Source of the DNA: Glandiceps talaboti
Lineage: Eukaryota > Hemichordata > Enteropneusta > Spengelidae
Direction of reading: 5' to 3'
DNA: 64,000 nucleotides
Assembly (NCBI RefSeq): GCF_964340395.1
Contig: NC_135565.1
Coordinates: forward strand, 16,809,709-16,873,708
Shown here: positions 59,570 through 64,000 of the stretch, piece after piece
How the letters are laid out: the number at the start of each line of letters is the position of its first letter
Position numbering within the stretch: position 1 is the first letter of the stretch
Notes under the pieces: model-generated
The model's input: only the letters and a program-made list of their open reading frames with translations
The model's database searches: none
What the model was told of the DNA's origin: nothing
Made by a program: the position numbers and the translations under genes

Positions 59570-59982
59570 CAGTGTTGTAGCCAGAGGGGGTTTTTGGGTC
59601 ATTTGACACACATTTTTTGGACCTGACCCACAATTTTGGAAGTGACGGGTCATAGATGACCCACACTAAAATTGTATGCAAATATGTTTAGCAATAGTGT
59701 GCAACATGACCATGTCTATAGCATGTATAGCAACAGCCAAATGATCGCATATATTGCATTGATAACAACAGGGTTGGATAAACAACTGCATAATCATTCA
59801 GCAAATATCTAGCATGGATCAGCATGTGGGTAAATATTTTCAAAAACTGTACAGCTGTGCTTCAATGCCATTGGCGCTTTTTAAAATAATAATGTCCCCC
59901 CAAAAAAATTTATGATGACCCAGAAAAATGAAAGTCTCGGGACACTATGTCCCACTCTTTCCAAAGGCTGGCTGCAACACTG
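59570..59982. mobile_element. CAGTG-ended foldback element sharing sequence with the LicD-like 5' flanks
   Basis: CAGTGTTGTAGCCAG at the left and CTGGCTGCAACACTG at the right form 15-bp inverted ends with one mismatch. The interior (CAGCTGTGCTTCAATGCCATTG, GCATAATCATTCAGCAAAT) parallels 11600-11690. The target duplication is unclear (AGAGA only). Confidence 0.6.
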
Positions 59983-60027
59983 AGAGACAAGAAATAATGT
60001 GTTTGGTTGTGTGATATACATTGCGTT

Positions 60028-60095
60028 GCGTCAGTGCAGTAAGGTTGTATCTGTCTATACAATTGTGTAGCAGATACAACCTTTCTGCACTGACG
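60028..60095. mobile_element. Small hairpin element, copy 2
   Basis: 25-bp arms (CGTCAGTGCAGTAAGGTTGT...) with a single mismatch around a 17-nt loop. The same family as 55678-55754. Confidence 0.85.
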
Positions 60096-60779
60096 ACGAT
60101 ATATTTGTAGAAAGGTGTTATGTATTTGAAAATGAAAAATTTCACTTTACTGTAATGATGTTGTAATTTCATGATGATTTAAGTTTCAGTATGGCGCCCT
60201 CTTGTGGCAGTGAACTAAAATGATACATCTAGCATTTCCTGGCTATGCAATACCTTGAAAAAAGTAGTAAATACGTTTCAAAACGGTTTGAATCTTTGGA
60301 CCAGATTTTTCAAGAATCTCCCCAGTGTTTGTAGAGTCGAGGTGTCAAACCTATTAGTTCTTGAAAACAATATGTTCATTCTTGCAATAATATAAATTTC
60401 TTGTGACGCTATCATTAGAGAGAACATTGGTCTTAGCTATGCAACTGTTGTCTGTATCACGATATAGGTACTCTTGTGGCTGAAAGAAAGAAAGAAAGAA
60501 AATGAAGATGGAATATTTTCTGTACAAATAGTACATTCTTGTACAGATTATAGTTTTTAAATATATCAAGATGTTTTACTGTTCAAAGGATTTTTTTGGG
60601 TAATATTATTTTAAAGCAGCACCAGCTGCAAATGGACCATTTTTTAAAATTGTTTTACTAGATAAAATGACTCACTCGTAATATCGTACTTCCTGACACT
60701 TCCTGAACAGTATTGAATCACCTGTAGGTAAACATATCGTGTGTATTTGTACACATAGTATGGTACAATATGTCAAGTC
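60096..60779. other. Intron-like DNA
   Basis: Short (AAAG)n at 60484-60500. No gene. Confidence 0.5.
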
Positions 60780-60960
60780 AAATTGATTTTTGGGTCCGCA
60801 CTCTAAAATCAGCACCCCAACACGATAATTTCAACCTGTTACTATATGGATAAGTGTCAGCCAGAAGGCAAGCCAAATAGCGCCATCTATGGCTGATTGT
60901 GTAGATGCTTTTGTTTTTAAAACATAACTGATGAGAACTGGATGGTCTCAACAGAACTCT
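60780..60960 (-). repeat. Dispersed repeat family (TTGGGGTGCTGATTTT), copy 3, longest
   Basis: The reverse complement matches 43238-43312 and continues with AGATGGCGCTATTTGGC and an AGAGTTCT end that also occurs at about 43218. Confidence 0.65.
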
Positions 60961-61340
60961 AGAGGATGCACTGTCACTGGATCTATGCCCTGAAGTCAAA
61001 ACATAATGATATCAACAATTTGCATATTCTAGTCTGGGTACAAGGTCTTTGCCCTCAAGTCAAAACACACACCCATACATGGTCTCTGTCCTCATGTCCT
61101 GTCAGAACGTAACTGAGTGTACACATCAAGTATGAACTAGTGTGGGTACAGTGTCTATGTCCCAAAATCATACATGTACATGTAACTGTAAACTGATACA
61201 TCAGTGATGTGGATTTATTAGCCACCCCCCACCATACATGTTCTCTGTCCTGTCAGACCATAACTCAGTGTATACATCAAGTGTGAACTAGTCTGGGTAC
61301 AGTGTCTACATGTAATGTATGCCCCAAAGTCATACTTATA
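60961..61340. repeat. Degenerate ~170-bp tandem repeat, 2-3 units
   Basis: CCATACATG(G/T)TCTCTGTCC, CACATCAAGT(A/G)TGAACTAGT and GGGTACAGTGTCT occur near 61072-61153 and 61241-61304; a partial first unit has TCTGGGTACAAGGTCT. Confidence 0.75.
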
Positions 61341-61789
61341 AATGTACTACACGTCAGCAGTTTGGTCTAAGCTCCCTTGTATTTCAGTGTAAATATTATA
61401 AACATTGCTTCGGGGCAATTTTGATGAACAACAGAGGATTTTGAAGTCTAGGGGTAAAGTTTGAGATTTATCTATTAAGAACAGTGCCAATGTGATCATT
61501 TCTATACTTAAGAGATTAATGTAATAAGCACCTCTGTATTAAGTTTTAAAGTGTTGCTGTTACTAAATGTTCAAGAACACTCTAACTCATTCTCAGTTAC
61601 AATCAATAAAAAAATTAGGGGTCTCTGCATTTTGTAAGTAGAGGGCATTTAGAATCCAGAATACAATGTAGCCAATGAGTATTGTACAAATACTATGTGC
61701 ATAATTAAGATGGTGACCTGCCAAATTTCGTTCTACATTTCTACAGGATCAGGGACTAAGCCTAATTCCTCTAGCAATTTTTTTCTCTC
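61341..61789. other. Intron-like DNA
   Basis: Nothing recognised. Confidence 0.5.
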
Positions 61790-62205
61790 CAGAGATTGGA
61801 ATAATTTCAATTTTGAGGGAAAAGATGGATAGATTTTTATACCAGCAATTCTTGTGGCACAGCAAATAGCAAATTTTAGTCCTGATTTGACATTGGCGTT
61901 TCATTTTTGGAATGAAACTAGTAAAATACTTGATGCAAAGTTATATTTTATGCTTGCTTTAACAACAATTCTTCAGGCATTGCAACTAGGGAATGTTAAT
62001 CCAAATCTAACTGTGGCCTTAAATTATTGGAACAGAATTACAGTGAAATATCCCTTGGGGAGTTGAATAAATTTTATACCTACTTTTAATAATAACAATA
62101 CCTCAGTGCTATTAGGATTTAGAAATTTGACTTTGGCCTTTAATTTTTGAATGGAATTACAATAAAAAGATCCCATAGAAAATTTGATAGATTTTTGTAC
62201 CTTCA
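61790..62205. repeat. Degenerate tandem repeat, three units
   Basis: Units share AAATTTTAGTCCTGATTTGAC / AATCCAAATCTAACTGTGGCC / AGAAATTTGACTTTGGCCTT, followed by TTTTTGGAATGGAATTAC-like words and GATAGATTTTTATACC. The overlapping frames are artefacts. Confidence 0.65.
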
Positions 62206-62824
62206 GGCATTGTTGCAGTAGTGTGAAATAAGTCTTAACTTTGTCTAGAGGCATACATGTATGTAGTTTCCATGATAAATTACCCCTGTGTTTATTTGTT
62301 ATCATTCTAGCCATAGGCTGGTATTATTATGTTAGTATTATTGCTTCTTGAGATAAGCAACACCAAGACAAGTCCGGTATACATGTACCTTATTCCTTCA
62401 ACTTTCAGTCAAATGAAGAAAATGATTGTACAAAATGGAAACAAAATGTCTTAACCAATTCTGAAATTTTATGAAAATTATGAATATTCCATTTCTTGGT
62501 CGATGCCATAACTTCTGCTCCATGCACTTCATATACATTAGGTGCACATGAGAATAAGTCGACCTTCATGTTCTATTTTGACCCTCTAGCATGAAGTAAA
62601 ATGCAATTGCAGGTAGCACGAATTGTCAAAAATAGTATCATTAATTTCCGTAAATACATTCATCTTGTCGGTAAAACATTACTTAGATAATTAGAACCCT
62701 TAGTCATGGAACAAAAATGTAAATGATTAGAATTGTTGGCAATTCTTTTTCAAGATTGAGATAAATCTGTTAGTTTTAAGATAAACTTATTCTATGGACA
62801 TTAAATCAAGCATACCACACAAGA
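62206..62824. other. Intron-like DNA
   Basis: Nothing recognised. Confidence 0.5.
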
Positions 62825-63201
62825 TTAAAGTGGCCATATGGATGAGGATTGGGTATTTATTTTGGATTTTTTATTTATAAAACAATTTTATCATATAAAA
62901 CAATTTTATCGTGGCTTCCTACTTGCAAAATCAGTGTGTAATAACATTGACCAAATCATTGTTTGTAACTCAATATATTGCAAAAAAATAAAAGAAAAAA
63001 GTAAAAAGGTTTTTTTTTTGTACATACAATAACAAACATTTTACATATTTTTTTATGCTCTGCCAATGTATTGAGTTACAAACATGGACTTGGCATATGT
63101 TGTTTCACATTGATTTTTCAAGTAGGAAGCCCTAATAAAATTGTTTTGTAAATTAAAAATCCATAATAAATACCCAATTCTCATCCATATGGCCACTTTA
63201 A
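62825..63201. mobile_element. Long foldback MITE with ~150-bp arms and TTAA ends
   Basis: Left arm TTAAAGTGGCCATATGGATG and beyond (62825-62975) is inverted at 63065-63201. I read roughly 85-90 % identity over about 140 bp, with one 18-bp internal duplication (CATATAAAACAATTTTAT) in the left arm. TTAA occurs at both outer edges, consistent with a TTAA target and AGTGGCC terminal repeats. No transposase. Confidence 0.85.
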
Positions 63202-63368
63202 CTTAAGCACTGAGTCACTATACACTATAATTCAATGTTGTCAAGTATCAGAGGCATGGTATAGGTAAGGCTCTTTTGTGATTACTAAGTACCCTTATGA
63301 TGAATTTTAATGCAAATCACACCACAAACTAGTAATAATATGTTCTTCTACCACTACTAAGGGTTCTT

Positions 63369-63750
63369 GTAAGGCCTGACAAAAATAATTGTTTGGTTCC
63401 GGTTACCCAAACCTAGTTTTTTTACTACCAACCCTAACTTTTTAAAAAAAAATTCGAGAAAAAAGTAATAAAATCATAAAAAATGGGAAGTCTCACATGA
63501 AATATGGATACGGAAACTGACATCAACTTAAAAAAAAAGCAATGTAAAACTGTTCTTCCAATCTGTAATGGCTGTACATTTGATAGGAAGAAATAAATAA
63601 CACAGAGACCATCTAGAAAAACAATGGAAAACCTGAACTAGATGCTCACACATGAAAAAATATATATAATAAAATAAAATAAAAAATCTACCTACCCCCA
63701 CCTATTCTTAAATTGAGCGTAATCGGAACCACACAATTTTTCTTTATTGT
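63369..63750. mobile_element. Foldback element with GTGGTTCCGATTA-type ends
   Basis: The left end (AATTGTTTGGTTCCGGTTA) and right end (TAATCGGAACCACACAATT) are inverted. The right part matches 3935-4040 in reverse complement. Confidence 0.65.
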
Positions 63751-64000
63751 ATTTACCAGTAACGTTTCACCTGTTCAGGTCAAACTACTTCGTTTTATAC
63801 AATAATGATATCAAAACAGATGCCAGACCAAAGATTCCCCTTCAGTGTGGTTGTAAACCAGCAATATAAGAAAGTGTTTTTAGTCTCGGAGCCTATGTCA
63901 AAAGTTGACAGGTGAACATTGGTCTGTTAGAAATTAGTACTACTATGATGGTGATACTGATTATGATAGTAAACATGCAGTTGTCTTTTGAGTAGCATTT
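63751..64000. other. Right edge
   Basis: AACGTTTCACCTGTTCAGGT near 63761-63780 belongs to the same family as the arms of 51385-51532. No gene seen. Confidence 0.4.

Noticed and set aside
59570-59982. 8-bp hAT target duplication
   Set aside because: The flanks agree at only about five bases, so the duplication is not claimed.
62838-63032. 64-aa plus-strand frame
   Set aside because: Lies in the arm of a foldback element.

Overview
The window is animal nuclear DNA, most likely from an AT-rich, repeat-loaded marine invertebrate. The evidence is introns with GT/AG sites, a BEL/Pao LTR retrotransposon, two decayed LINE fragments, many foldback (MITE-like) elements, and a fukutin/LicD-like gene carried as tandem paralogues. 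I cannot name the phylum. Very little of the 64 kb is host coding sequence. Most open frames are artefacts of tandem repeats.

Layout. 1-2.3 kb: two minisatellites (34/45 bp and 70 bp units). 2.3-6.1 kb: low-feature DNA, a 152-bp degenerate tandem repeat and a broken LINE reverse transcriptase on the minus strand. 6.2-38.8 kb: a tandem segmental duplication. Each unit runs: 31-bp minisatellite, boundary module with a GGTGACCGGTCACC palindrome, 1-kb repeat modules, 5' flank with a TGACGTCA site, LicD-like exon 1, an intron filled by a 37-bp satellite, LicD-like exon 2, a 20-bp repeat and microsatellites. Unit A is about 6.2-25.1 kb, unit B about 27.1-37.2 kb, and a third unit (37.9-38.8 kb) stops after the boundary module. 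In unit A a 6,874-bp BEL/Pao element, minus-oriented, sits inside the intronic satellite with identical-looking 719-bp LTRs and a 5-bp target duplication. It keeps gag, protease, RT and RNase H in one 1,632-codon frame but has no integrase. A 12-bp GATGATAACTCA array (25.1-27.0 kb) separates units A and B.

38.9-64 kb: a long (AG)n tract, then intron-like or intergenic DNA on a different footing. It has two or three candidate first coding exons on the plus strand (40.6, 40.9 and 45.9 kb), each followed by a donor site; downstream exons would lie beyond the window. It also holds three long minisatellites (48, 53/54 and 59 bp), a TACA/TACG array, a LINE 3' end with an (ATCA)n tail, and at least ten small foldback or dispersed elements.

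The most interesting point is the LicD-like pair. The two copies keep their reading frames, and every indel between them is a multiple of three. They differ by roughly 45 replacement versus about 5 silent changes in exon 2 by hand count, while adjacent non-coding DNA differs by only a few percent. The catalytic motif is nearly unchanged. This suggests diversifying selection on a Golgi-type transferase.
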